64,000 nucleotides of DNA, from NCBI RefSeq assembly GCF_003999975.1, contig NZ_RJAC01000013.1, forward strand, positions 186,001-250,000. Direction: 5' to 3'. Each line of letters opens with the position of its first letter. The stretch's first letter is position 1. Below the pieces are notes generated by a model. That model saw only the letters and a list, made by a program, of their open reading frames with translations. It was not told the DNA's origin and searched no databases. This document shows positions 26,280 through 34,392 of the stretch, piece by piece. Origin of the DNA: Actinoplanes solisilvae (GTDB taxonomy: Bacteria > Actinomycetota > Actinomycetes > Mycobacteriales > Micromonosporaceae). Position numbers and translations under genes: made by a program.

Positions 26280-27714
26280 CCTCGTTGCGCTCTTCCGTGC
26301 CCCAGAGGGTGTGGAAGGAGCCGTCCTTGTCGACGCGGCGGTAGGTGTGGGCGCCGAAGAAGTCGCGCTGGCCCTGGATCAGTGCGGCCGGCAGGCGCTC
26401 GGCGCGCAGGCCGTCGTAGTAGGCCAGGGCCGACGCGAAGCCGGGCGCCGGGATGCCCTGCTGGGCGGCGGTCACCACGACGCGGCGCCAGGCGTCCTGC
26501 GCGCCGCTGACGGCGTCCAGGAAGTACTGGTCGACCAGCAGCGTGGTCAGCTCGGGCGACTTGTCGTACGCCTGCTTGATGAAGTCGAGGAACTTGGCGC
26601 GGATGATGCAGCCCGCGCGCCAGATCTTCGCCATCGCGCCCGGGTCGACGTCCCAGCCGTACTCCTTGCTGGCCGCCTGGATCTGCTGGAAACCCTGCGC
26701 GTAGGCCACGATCTTCGAGGCGAACAGCGCCTGCTCGACGTCGGCCTGCAGGTCGCCGCCGTGCTCGCCGGCCGTGACCGACGGGCCGGGCAGACCGGCC
26801 TGTGCCGCCGAGGCGCGCACGTCGGCGCCGCCGGACAGGGCCCGCGCGAACACCGACTCGGCGATGCCGCTGACCGGCACGCCCAGGTCTAGGGCCGACT
26901 GCACGGTCCAGCGGCCGGTGCCCTTCTGCTCGGCCTGGTCGACGATGACGTCGACGAGCGGCTTGCCCGTGTCGGCGTCGGTCTGCTTGAGCACCTCGGC
27001 CGTGATCTCGATCAGGTACGAGCCCAGCCGGCCCTCGTTCCAGACGCGGAAGATGTCGGCGATCTCGGACGGCGAGTGCCCGCCGACGCGGCGCAGCAGG
27101 TCGTAGGCCTCGGCGATCAGCTGCATGTCGGCGTACTCGATGCCGTTGTGCACCATCTTGACGAAGTGCCCGGCGCCGTCCGGCCCGACGTGCACGCAGC
27201 AGGTCTCGCCGTCGTCGGCCTTGGCCGCGATGTCCTCGAGCAGCGGGCCGAGCGCCTGGTACGACTCGACCGAGCCGCCCGGCATGATGCTCGGGCCGTG
27301 CAGTGCGCCCTCCTCGCCGCCCGAGACGCCGGTGCCCACGAAGTGCAGGCCGCGCTCGCGCAGCGCCGCCTCACGCCGGCGGGTGTCGAGGAAATGGGCG
27401 TTGCCCGCGTCGATGAGCATGTCGCCCTCTTCGAGCAGCGGGGCGAACTCCTCGATCACGGCGTCGGTCGGCGCGCCGGCCTTGACCATGATGAGTACGC
27501 GGCGGGGACGCTCGAGGCTGGCCACGAACTCCTCGGCCGTCTCGGCGGGCAGGAACGTGCCCTCGTGCCCGAACTCCTCGACGAGTTCCTTGGTGCGGTT
27601 GTAAGAACGGTTGTGCACGGCCACCGTATGACCGTGCCGGGCGAAGTTCCGGGCCAGGTTGCGTCCCATCACAGCGAGGCCCGTGACCCCGATCTGCGCC
27701 TTCTCCGTCATCAT
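26269..27714 (-). CDS. gnd: 6-phosphogluconate dehydrogenase (decarboxylating)
   Basis: A 481-residue enzyme oxidising 6-phosphogluconate to ribulose 5-phosphate and CO2. The NADP-binding start IGVTGLAVMGRNLARN, the AGNAHF segment, the substrate motif GTGVSGGEEGALHGPSIMPGG and the catalytic VKMVHNGIEYADMQL are all present. The residue pattern NRSYNRTKEL after the Rossmann fold suggests NADP preference. ATG 27714 (M-M-T-E) has AAAGG upstream; a GTG two codons earlier is possible. It ends with RAERLPAALIQGQRDFFGAHTYRR, the usual C-terminal helix. Length typical. Confidence 0.97.
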   Translation of the reverse strand: MMTEKAQIGVTGLAVMGRNLARNFARHGHTVAVHNRSYNRTKELVEEFGHEGTFLPAETAEEFVASLERPRRVLIMVKAGAPTDAVIEEFAPLLEEGDMLIDAGNAHFLDTRRREAALRERGLHFVGTGVSGGEEGALHGPSIMPGGSVESYQALGPLLEDIAAKADDGETCCVHVGPDGAGHFVKMVHNGIEYADMQLIAEAYDLLRRVGGHSPSEIADIFRVWNEGRLGSYLIEITAEVLKQTDADTGKPLVDVIVDQAEQKGTGRWTVQSALDLGVPVSGIAESVFARALSGGADVRASAAQAGLPGPSVTAGEHGGDLQADVEQALFASKIVAYAQGFQQIQAASKEYGWDVDPGAMAKIWRAGCIIRAKFLDFIKQAYDKSPELTTLLVDQYFLDAVSGAQDAWRRVVVTAAQQGIPAPGFASALAYYDGLRAERLPAALIQGQRDFFGAHTYRRVDKDGSFHTLWGTEERNEVTA

Positions 27715-27751
27715 TGACACCTTTCCCTAAGCAGCAGAACCACGCCGCTCA

Positions 27752-27836
27752 AATGAGGATTATTCAGGGCGGGGGAGACCTAGTCGCTAGCCTATATCTG
27801 AGAGCAGCTCCGGGTCGGCCCTGAATAACCCTCATT
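27752..27836. promoter_or_regulatory. 19-bp inverted repeat upstream of gnd
   Basis: AATGAGGATTATTCAGGGC (27752-27770) is inverted at 27818-27836 with one mismatch (18 of 19). The 47-bp spacer is unrelated. The arms are AT-rich against the background. This could be two operator half-sites with protein-mediated looping, or a mobile mini-element. It lies 38-122 bp upstream of the gnd start. Confidence 0.7.
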
Positions 27837-27967
27837 CTTACGGCTCCACAACGATCACAGTTCACACCAGTTCACGTGGTGGACGCGATGAGACCTTCAT
27901 GACTGCCCATCGTCGGGCGGGTATGACGTCGGCGGTAGGCTCTGCGCATGCCGATCGGGACGTGCTC

Positions 27968-28282
27968 ATGAAGCGCGGCGAGATCTGGACCATCGGCAAC
28001 GCGACTGATCTGCGCTATCGGGTTCTCGTGCTCTCCGGCGACTCGTACAACGAACGCGACAACGCCTCCCCGTTCTGCGCGCCGATCGTGCGCCAGCGCG
28101 GTGTGACCGAACTCCCGCCCTATGCGGTTCCCCTCACCGAGCAGGACCCGATCACCGGAGTCGTGGTCGTCAACCGCATGCGGCGCCTGCCCGCCTCGGT
28201 CGGAGCCGAGCGGATCGGCATGGTCACCGGCTCGAGCATGGCTCGTCTGACCGAGGCGATGCGGTCCCTGTTCGAGCTCTGA
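27968..28282 (+). CDS. PemK/MazF-family protein, probable toxin-like RNase
   Basis: A 104-residue protein whose start MKRGEIWTIGNATDLRYRVLVLSGD matches the PemK/MazF fold (K-R-G-E-I-W at the first strand), with ITGVVVVNRMRRLPAS and VTGSSMARLTEAMRSL corresponding to the later conserved strand and C-terminal helix. MazF-like proteins cleave mRNA. No antitoxin gene of usual size is seen upstream; the upstream 180 bp has no ORF. It may be a solo copy or use an unlinked antitoxin. The N-terminal extension from 27899 is probably not coding. Ribosome site weak. Confidence 0.75.
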   Translation: MKRGEIWTIGNATDLRYRVLVLSGDSYNERDNASPFCAPIVRQRGVTELPPYAVPLTEQDPITGVVVVNRMRRLPASVGAERIGMVTGSSMARLTEAMRSLFEL

Positions 28283-28316
28283 ACCTGACCGATCAACCCT
28301 CGTCCCACTCCATCAG

Positions 28317-28345
28317 GGCACACCCGGTCAGGTGACTGGTGTGCC
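28317..28345 (+). terminator. Hairpin after the PemK-like gene
   Basis: GGCACACC (28317-28324) pairs with GGTGTGCC (28338-28345), loop 13 bases. Confidence 0.5.
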
Positions 28346-28447
28346 GCGCGGCCGCAGGTGGGAGCCGGTCGGGATGATCGGCCGATGACGGCGGCGGGTG
28401 GACAGGCGTATTCATAACCGGCAAGCGAACCTGGAGAGGACGAAGGC

Positions 28448-30307
28448 GTGACACAGGCGTACGCGGCGGCGGTGGAGAGCCTGCGCCCCGGCGCGCCGGC
28501 CGGCACCGGCGAGGCCGCTCGCCTGACCGTCGAGCGCGCGGTCGGGCTGCTGGCCGGCCGGGCTCGCTGCCGGCTGACCGAGGCGCACCGCCACCTGCTG
28601 CGCATGGCCGCCGAGGAGGATCGAGGCCTCTACGAGGTCGCGGTCGGCGTGATCCGGCTGCTCGACGTCGCCGACGCGGAACCGGGCCTCGGCGGCGGCC
28701 AGTCCCCGCTGCGGTTCGCCGCGCCGATCCGCCGGTTCGCGCCGTGGATCGGCATGGTGCAACGGGTTCTCGACGTGGCGCCGGGCATGGCGTCCTACCT
28801 CAGCGCCGAGCGTGGCCCCGACGGCCGGCTGCTCGACCTGATCTGGGCCGCGGCGAGCCCCGACGCCGTCGTGGCCAACGGTCTGCGCGGGTCCGAGCTG
28901 ATCGGGCTGCGCGTCTCCGAGCACTTCCCCGAGGTCGTCGCGAGCGACCGCTGGGTCGTCTACCAGCAGGTCCTCGACTCCGGGGCGCCGGCCGCGCTGG
29001 GCCCCTTCCGCCACCACGACGGCGTCTACTCGGTGCGCGCCCACCGGCTCGGCGAAGGGCTGATGCTCAACTGGACCCGGCACGACGAGATGCCCGGTGG
29101 GCTGGCCGACCGGCTGGCCGGCACCGAGCGGCTCGGCAACCTCGGCTGGGGCGAGTGGGACCTGGTCAGCGGCGAGATCTACTGGTCCGACCAGCTCTAC
29201 CGCATCTACGAACGCGATCCCCGGCTCGGCCCGATCGACCCGGCCGCCCGCGACACCGACGGGCTCGAGGAGGACGAACCGCTGCGCGTCGCGGCCAAGG
29301 AGCAGCTCGAGCGCGGCGACCGGGTCGACGTGATCACGCGGGTGCGGGTCAACGGGCGGGTGAAGCACCTGCGCACGGTGGCCGACGCCAGCCGTGACAC
29401 CGACGGCAACCCGCTGCGCGTCTACGGCATCGTGCAGGACGTCACCGAGCAGGAGAGCGGGGCCAAGCGGCTCGCCGAGGTCGAACGCCAGCTCGACGAG
29501 CAGCGCCGCGACCTGGCCGCCGAGCACGAGCTGGCCGGCCGTCTGCAGCGCATCATCCTGCCCATCCCCGACGGCCCGATCGTGCTGCCCGGGGTCAAGG
29601 TGGCGCTGCGCTACCTGCCGGCCGGGCAGGAGAGTCAGGTCGGCGGCGACTGGTACCACGCGGCCGAACTGCGTGACGGCTCGGTGCTGCTGGCCATCGG
29701 CGACGTCGCCGGGCACGGCACCCAGGCGGCCACCAACATGGCCCAGTTGCGGCACGCCCTGCGCGCCCTGGCCGTCACCACGAGCTGCCCGGCCGAGCTG
29801 CTCGGCCACCTGAACCGGCTGATCTGCGACCTCGAACGCGAGACGCCCGAGCTGACCGCCACCGCCGTCGTGGCCCGGTTCGACCCGGCGACCCACGAGA
29901 TCGTCTGGGCCCAGGCCGGGCACCCGCCGCCGCTGCTGAGCCGGGGCGGGCGTACGGTGCCGCTGGAACGACCGGCCGGGCCGATGCTCGGCGTGGTCGA
30001 GGACGCCGCGTACGGCACCGCCCGGCTCGACTTCCGCGCCGGTGACCTGCTGCTGCTCTACACCGACGGGCTGGTCGAGCACCGCGACCGCGATCTCGAC
30101 GACGGCCTGGCCCGGGTGATCGCCACGGTCGACGAGGCCGTGCGGGCCTCGCCCGGCCAGCCGCTGACCCAGCTCCTGGCCCGGCTGCGGCAGGCCAACC
30201 CCGACGACGACACCTGCATCCTGGCCGCCCGTCCGGTGACCGGCGCGACCCGAGATCTGCGCGGATATCTCGCTGACGGTGCCAAAATGTCGCATCTGCC
30301 CGGCTGA
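28448..30307 (+). CDS. PAS and SpoIIE-type PP2C phosphatase
   Basis: A 619-residue soluble protein. Residues 1-75 form a helical ANTAR-like region (RLTVERAVGLLAGRARCRLTEAHRHLL), commonly an RNA-binding or dimer module, followed by two PAS-like segments (about 100-215 and 220-340), a coiled coil (AEVERQLDEQRRDLAAEHELAGRLQRIILP), and a SpoIIE PP2C domain with VGGDWYHAAEL, GDVAGHGTQAA, AGHPPPLL and LYTDGLVEHRD, all carrying the metal-binding acidic residues. It should dephosphorylate STAS anti-sigma antagonists; two STAS genes are in this window. GTG 28448 has GGAGAGGACGAAGG upstream. Confidence 0.9.
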   Translation: MTQAYAAAVESLRPGAPAGTGEAARLTVERAVGLLAGRARCRLTEAHRHLLRMAAEEDRGLYEVAVGVIRLLDVADAEPGLGGGQSPLRFAAPIRRFAPWIGMVQRVLDVAPGMASYLSAERGPDGRLLDLIWAAASPDAVVANGLRGSELIGLRVSEHFPEVVASDRWVVYQQVLDSGAPAALGPFRHHDGVYSVRAHRLGEGLMLNWTRHDEMPGGLADRLAGTERLGNLGWGEWDLVSGEIYWSDQLYRIYERDPRLGPIDPAARDTDGLEEDEPLRVAAKEQLERGDRVDVITRVRVNGRVKHLRTVADASRDTDGNPLRVYGIVQDVTEQESGAKRLAEVERQLDEQRRDLAAEHELAGRLQRIILPIPDGPIVLPGVKVALRYLPAGQESQVGGDWYHAAELRDGSVLLAIGDVAGHGTQAATNMAQLRHALRALAVTTSCPAELLGHLNRLICDLERETPELTATAVVARFDPATHEIVWAQAGHPPPLLSRGGRTVPLERPAGPMLGVVEDAAYGTARLDFRAGDLLLLYTDGLVEHRDRDLDDGLARVIATVDEAVRASPGQPLTQLLARLRQANPDDDTCILAARPVTGATRDLRGYLADGAKMSHLPG

Positions 30308-30327
30308 GCGCCCGTTTTCGGGAGATC

Positions 30328-32214
30328 ATGTCGGCCGTGACCGGTCGCACGTTCGGTGTCCTGTCGCCCTTCGTCGGGGGCGACTACTACGGAGCCATCA
30401 TCGCGGGCGCGAACCGCGCGGCCGTGGCCGGCGGCGACCGTCTCCTCGCGCTGCAGACGCTCGACCCCGGCTCCTACACGGCCGACCGCAGCGGCCTGCC
30501 CGACTATCGGCGTCCGGTCGCCTGGGCCCGGCTGGCCGGGCTGATCGTGCTGGCCGGGGCGGTGCACGAGGCGTACGCCCGATCGGCCCGGGAGGCGGGG
30601 CTGCCGGTGGTGACAGTGGGGCACCAGATGACCGGCTGCTCGGCCGTGCTGGCCGACAACACCTCGGGCACGTTCGCCGCGGTCAGCCACCTGATCGGTC
30701 ACGGCCATCAGCGGATCGCCTTCGTCGGTCACCTCGACCACTCCGACGTGCGCGAGCGGCACAAGGGCTACCTGAGCGCGCTGTCCGGGCACGGACTGAC
30801 CGCGTCGCCCGAACTGCTGCTCGACTGCGGCGACAACCACGAGAGCGGCGGCGAGATGGCGGCCGACCGGCTGGCCGGAGCGGGGATGCCGGCCACCGCT
30901 GTCGTCTGCGGCACCGACCGCAACGCGGTGGGCCTGGTGCGCCGGCTGGGCGAGCTGGGCCGCACCATCCCCGACGGGGTCGCGGTGGTCGGCTTCGACG
31001 ACATCGCCGACGCCATGTACATGCGGCCGAGCCTGTCGACCGTCCTCCAGCCGTCCGACGACATCGGCGCCGCCGCGATCGCGTTGCTGGCCGAGCTGAC
31101 CGGCAACCCCGGCGGGCCCCGGGTCGTGCGCCGGGTGCCGACCGAGTTCGTGCGGCGCGACTCGTGCGGGTGCCCGCCGACCGGGCTGCCGGTCACCGAG
31201 GACCTGACCCGCTACCTGTTCGGCCAGGTCAACCATCTGCAGCAGACCCTGGACATCCAGCACCTGCTCGGCGTCGAGCTGCTCGGAGCGCACGACCGCG
31301 ACCCCCGCGAGCTGCGCTGGCTGGTGCGGACGACGGCGTTCGCCGGGTGCCTCGGCCTGTGGCGCGACAGCGTGCTGCCCTCGCTCGACACCGAACTGCG
31401 CATCGAGGGGGAGTACCCCGCCGGGCACGACCTGGTCGGCACCGTGATGCCGGTCAGCGAGTTCCCGCCGCCGCAGCTCTTCTCGCTCGCCGACGCGGCG
31501 GCCGGCGAGGCCGTCTTCGTCGTGCCGATCCGCAGCGCGACGCGCGACTGGGGCATGCTCGCCGCGGTCGGCCACATCCAGGAGAGCACCCCGCCGGGCA
31601 GCGAGATGATGAATCACTCCGGGGCCATGCTCGCCGCGGCGCTCGACCGGGGTGCGATGGTGACCGCCCTGCGCGAGCAGGAGCAGCAGCTTCGCGACGC
31701 GGCGCTGCACGACCCGCTCACCGGCCTGCCCAACCGGGTGCTGCTGGCCGACCGGATGAGCCAGGCCGGGCTGCGCGCCGCCCGGCAGTCCGGTCACCGT
31801 TTCGCCGTGCTGCTGCTCGACCTCAACGGGTTCAAGGCGGTGAACGACTCGCTCGGGCACGCGGCCGGCGACGTGCTGCTCATCGAGGTGGCCCGGCGGC
31901 TGACCGGTCTGCTGCGCGAGTCGGACACGGTGGCCCGGCTCGGCGGCGACGAGTTCGTGGTGCTGCTCGACGGGTTGCCCGCCGAGGGGGCCGAGCGGCT
32001 GGTGCGGGACACCATCGCCGCCCGGCTGACCGAGCCGTACGTCATCGACGGCGGGCGCGTCACGGTCGGTGTGAGCATCGGCGTGGCCCTCAGCGACGAG
32101 ACCGGCGGCGGCGCCGACGCGTTGCTGCGCGAGGCCGACGCGGCCATGTACCGGGCGAAGGTCGCCTCTAGGGCAGGCTCCAGCTCTGGGTCTGCGCACC
32201 CGAGCACGCGGTGA
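30328..32214 (+). CDS. LacI-like sugar-binding domain fused to GGDEF
   Basis: A 628-residue protein. The first 300 residues resemble the periplasmic-binding-protein fold of LacI/GalR regulators: GVLSPFVGGDYYGAIIAGANRAA, LADNTSGTFAAVSHLIGHGHQRIAFVGH, RERHKGYLSAL, VVGFDDIADAMYM and PSLSTVLQPSDDIG. No helix-turn-helix is present. A central region of about 170 residues is unassigned but GAF-like. The C-terminal GGDEF domain has ARLGGDEFVVLL near residue 538 and all catalytic loops. It may couple a small-molecule ligand to c-di-GMP synthesis in the cytoplasm. ATG 30328 with GGGAG upstream. The 3' end overlaps the convergent lectin gene by 47 bp. Confidence 0.88.
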   Translation: MSAVTGRTFGVLSPFVGGDYYGAIIAGANRAAVAGGDRLLALQTLDPGSYTADRSGLPDYRRPVAWARLAGLIVLAGAVHEAYARSAREAGLPVVTVGHQMTGCSAVLADNTSGTFAAVSHLIGHGHQRIAFVGHLDHSDVRERHKGYLSALSGHGLTASPELLLDCGDNHESGGEMAADRLAGAGMPATAVVCGTDRNAVGLVRRLGELGRTIPDGVAVVGFDDIADAMYMRPSLSTVLQPSDDIGAAAIALLAELTGNPGGPRVVRRVPTEFVRRDSCGCPPTGLPVTEDLTRYLFGQVNHLQQTLDIQHLLGVELLGAHDRDPRELRWLVRTTAFAGCLGLWRDSVLPSLDTELRIEGEYPAGHDLVGTVMPVSEFPPPQLFSLADAAAGEAVFVVPIRSATRDWGMLAAVGHIQESTPPGSEMMNHSGAMLAAALDRGAMVTALREQEQQLRDAALHDPLTGLPNRVLLADRMSQAGLRAARQSGHRFAVLLLDLNGFKAVNDSLGHAAGDVLLIEVARRLTGLLRESDTVARLGGDEFVVLLDGLPAEGAERLVRDTIAARLTEPYVIDGGRVTVGVSIGVALSDETGGGADALLREADAAMYRAKVASRAGSSSGSAHPSTR

Positions 32215-33058
32215 CCGTCGCGGTGGCGCCCGCGCGGCCCGGGTCGGTCAGGCAGCCGGCCGAATTGACCAGCGTGCCGTCCGGGCCGGCCCGCCACTGG
32301 CCGGCGTCGCCGTCGCCGCAGCCGCCGACCCGCACGCTGCCGTCGCCCTGGGCCTGCGCGCACTTGTCGCTCACCCGCAGCGTGCCGTCGGTGGCCAGGG
32401 TGAACGTCTGGGCCGACACACTCATGCAGCCGGACACCGTCACCGGGCTGCCGTCCCCGCCGAAGATGCCGCCACGAGCCAGGCAACGCCCGCCGGCCGC
32501 GGTGATCTTGCCGGTGCGGTCGGCGGCCGGCGGCGCCAGGGTGGGGTCGGCCGGTGCGCTGCTGGGCGGGGCCGAGGTCTTGACGCTCGGCGACGGCGAC
32601 AGCGACGACGACACGCTCGGGGACGGCGACGAGGCGCTGGGGGAGACCGACGGGGAGGCCGACTTCGAAGCCTTCGCCGAGGCGGCGGCGCTGCTGATCG
32701 GGTCGAGCGGGGCCTGTCCGGGGGCGGCGGGCAGCGCGACACCCGGCTGCGGCAGCCCCGGGTCGCTCGCCGGCCCGAGGACCAGATAGCCGACCACGCC
32801 CAGGGCGAGCGCGGCCCCGCCGACGAAGATGCCGGCGCGGGCCAGCGGATGAAGGCCGGAACGAGGCCTGCGTGCGGGGGCCGGGTCGTCCACGACGGCC
32901 GGCTGCACCAGCGTGTCGCTCTCCCGTTCAGGCCGCTCGGCGGGCTCGGGCCAGGTCTCCGGCGCCTCGTCGGGGGCCTGCTCCGCTTCGGCGACGGCCT
33001 TCACGTACGGCCGTACGAGCACGGGATCCTCGCGACTCTCGTCGATGTCCGACACCAT
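32168..33058 (-). CDS. Membrane-anchored ricin-type lectin protein
   Basis: A 296-residue protein: a cytoplasmic acidic N-terminus of about 75 residues, one helix (AGIFVGGAALALGVVGYLVLG), a Ser/Pro-rich linker, then a ricin-type beta-trefoil of about 110 residues. QxW-like positions are visible in SAQTFTLATDG, DAGQWRAGPDG and TQSWSLP at the very end; cysteines occur in pairs (C-L-A-R-G...C-M-S). It is likely displayed on the cell surface to bind carbohydrate. Start ATG 33058 (M-V-S-D-I-D); GTG 33055 is the alternative with better spacing from GGGGGA. The end overlaps the GGDEF gene tail-to-tail. Confidence 0.8.
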   Translation of the reverse strand: MVSDIDESREDPVLVRPYVKAVAEAEQAPDEAPETWPEPAERPERESDTLVQPAVVDDPAPARRPRSGLHPLARAGIFVGGAALALGVVGYLVLGPASDPGLPQPGVALPAAPGQAPLDPISSAAASAKASKSASPSVSPSASSPSPSVSSSLSPSPSVKTSAPPSSAPADPTLAPPAADRTGKITAAGGRCLARGGIFGGDGSPVTVSGCMSVSAQTFTLATDGTLRVSDKCAQAQGDGSVRVGGCGDGDAGQWRAGPDGTLVNSAGCLTDPGRAGATATVTACSGAQTQSWSLP

Positions 33059-33155
33059 TCCCCCAGCCGATTCGGATCCACGTTGGACCGGTAGGAGAAC
33101 ATACGCCACATCCGCAAGGATCGATCACCCGATACCGGACTTTAACCGTACGTAT

Positions 33156-33166
33156 TGGTCTGACCA
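33156..33166. promoter_or_regulatory. Candidate GntR/FadR-type operator
   Basis: TGGTCTGACCA fits the TGGTNNNACCA dyad of FadR-subfamily GntR regulators. It lies in the divergent gap between the lectin and acyltransferase genes. No GntR gene is nearby, so this is a motif-only call. Confidence 0.35.
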
Positions 33167-33204
33167 TTCTTAGGTGATCCAGCCGCCCGGAGTAGGGTGC
33201 CCGG

Positions 33205-34392
33205 ATGGCCGCCCCCCGGATGGCGTGGCTCGACGGGCTGCGTGCCGTGGCGGTGCTGCTCGTCCTCTACGCCCACCTGAGCCGATACCTGCTGACCGAC
33301 GCGCGCGCGTTCACCGCCGAGTGGCTGCACGCCGGACCGGCCGGGGTCATGCTGTTCTTCCTGGTCAGCGGCTACATCATCCCGGCCTCGCTGGAACGGC
33401 ACGGCAGCCTGCGCCGGTTCTGGATCGGCCGGGCCGGGCGGCTGATCCCGCTCTACGCCGTGGTCGCGGTCGCCGTGGTGCTGCTCGGCTTCTATCGCCC
33501 GGCCGACCCGGCGGCGGCCGCGGTGGCGCACGCGACGATGGTGCCGTTCCTGCTCGGAGTTGCCCCGGCCACGCCGGTGTTCTGGACGCTCAGCTTCGAG
33601 ATGGTGTTCTACCTGCTGGTCACGGCCCTGTTCGCGGTGCGGCGGCCGCGCGCCGACGGGGTGCTGGCCGTGCTGCTCGCGGTCGCCGCCGTGCTGAGCG
33701 CTCCGCTCGCGCCGCAGGCCGTCCGCACCCCGTACGCGGCAATCGCTCTTGTCGTGGGTCTGGCCGGGGTGCTGAGCCGGCGGCGCTGGGCCGTGACCGC
33801 CGGTGGCGTGCTGCTCGGCGGGCTGGCCCTGACGCTGGTCACCGCGGGCGCCGAACCCTCGCACGCCTGGGACGGGTTGCTCATCGTCGCGGTCATGTTC
33901 ACCGGCACCACGATCTATCGCGCCGACAGCGGTCAGACCGGCTGGTGGCCCGTCGCCGTTGTCGCGCCGGTCGTGGCCGCGGGCCTGCTGACGAACTGGT
34001 TCGCCGAACTCGTCGCCCTCGACGCGCTGACCCCGCGCTACATGGCCCGGTCGGTGATCACGCTGCTGGTGTTCGCGGGCGCGTTCGCCGTGGGGATGCT
34101 GACCCGTCGATGGCGTACGCCCGGGTGGCTGGCGACGATCGGGGTGATCAGCTACTCCGTCTACCTCACCCACTACGTACTGTTACTGGTCTTGCGGCCG
34201 CTGCTGCCCGGGAACCTCTCGCTGGCGTGGCAGCTCGCGCTCGTCATGGCGTACCTCTCGGTGGTCTTCGCCGTCTCGTGGCTGACGCATCGTTACATCG
34301 AACTCCCGGGGCAGCGGTGGACCCGCCGAATGTCGGACGTATGGGAGAAACCGGCGCGGGTAACCCAACCCCATGCACCGGTACGGGGATGA
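33205..34392 (+). CDS. Acyltransferase 3 (OafA/YrhL family)
   Basis: A 395-residue membrane protein with about ten helices. LDGLRAVAVLLVLYAHLSRY carries the conserved Arg and His of acyltransferase family 3, and FFLVSGYII is the second signature. Members transfer acyl groups to surface glycans, peptidoglycan or antibiotics. ATG 33205 starts the conserved N-terminus. The last 20 bp overlap the start of the erythromycin-esterase-like gene, suggesting co-expression. The acceptor is unknown. Confidence 0.9.
   Translation: MAAPRMAWLDGLRAVAVLLVLYAHLSRYLLTDARAFTAEWLHAGPAGVMLFFLVSGYIIPASLERHGSLRRFWIGRAGRLIPLYAVVAVAVVLLGFYRPADPAAAAVAHATMVPFLLGVAPATPVFWTLSFEMVFYLLVTALFAVRRPRADGVLAVLLAVAAVLSAPLAPQAVRTPYAAIALVVGLAGVLSRRRWAVTAGGVLLGGLALTLVTAGAEPSHAWDGLLIVAVMFTGTTIYRADSGQTGWWPVAVVAPVVAAGLLTNWFAELVALDALTPRYMARSVITLLVFAGAFAVGMLTRRWRTPGWLATIGVISYSVYLTHYVLLLVLRPLLPGNLSLAWQLALVMAYLSVVFAVSWLTHRYIELPGQRWTRRMSDVWEKPARVTQPHAPVRG

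Noticed and set aside
28412..30295. 627-residue minus-strand frame
   Set aside because: Antisense shadow of the SpoIIE-like gene; no domain, skewed composition.
30058..32199. 713-residue minus-strand frame
   Set aside because: Antisense to the phosphatase and GGDEF genes, whose motifs are complete; composition is that of a shadow frame.
33142..34173. 343-residue minus-strand frame
   Set aside because: Gln/His/Arg-rich shadow of the acyltransferase gene.
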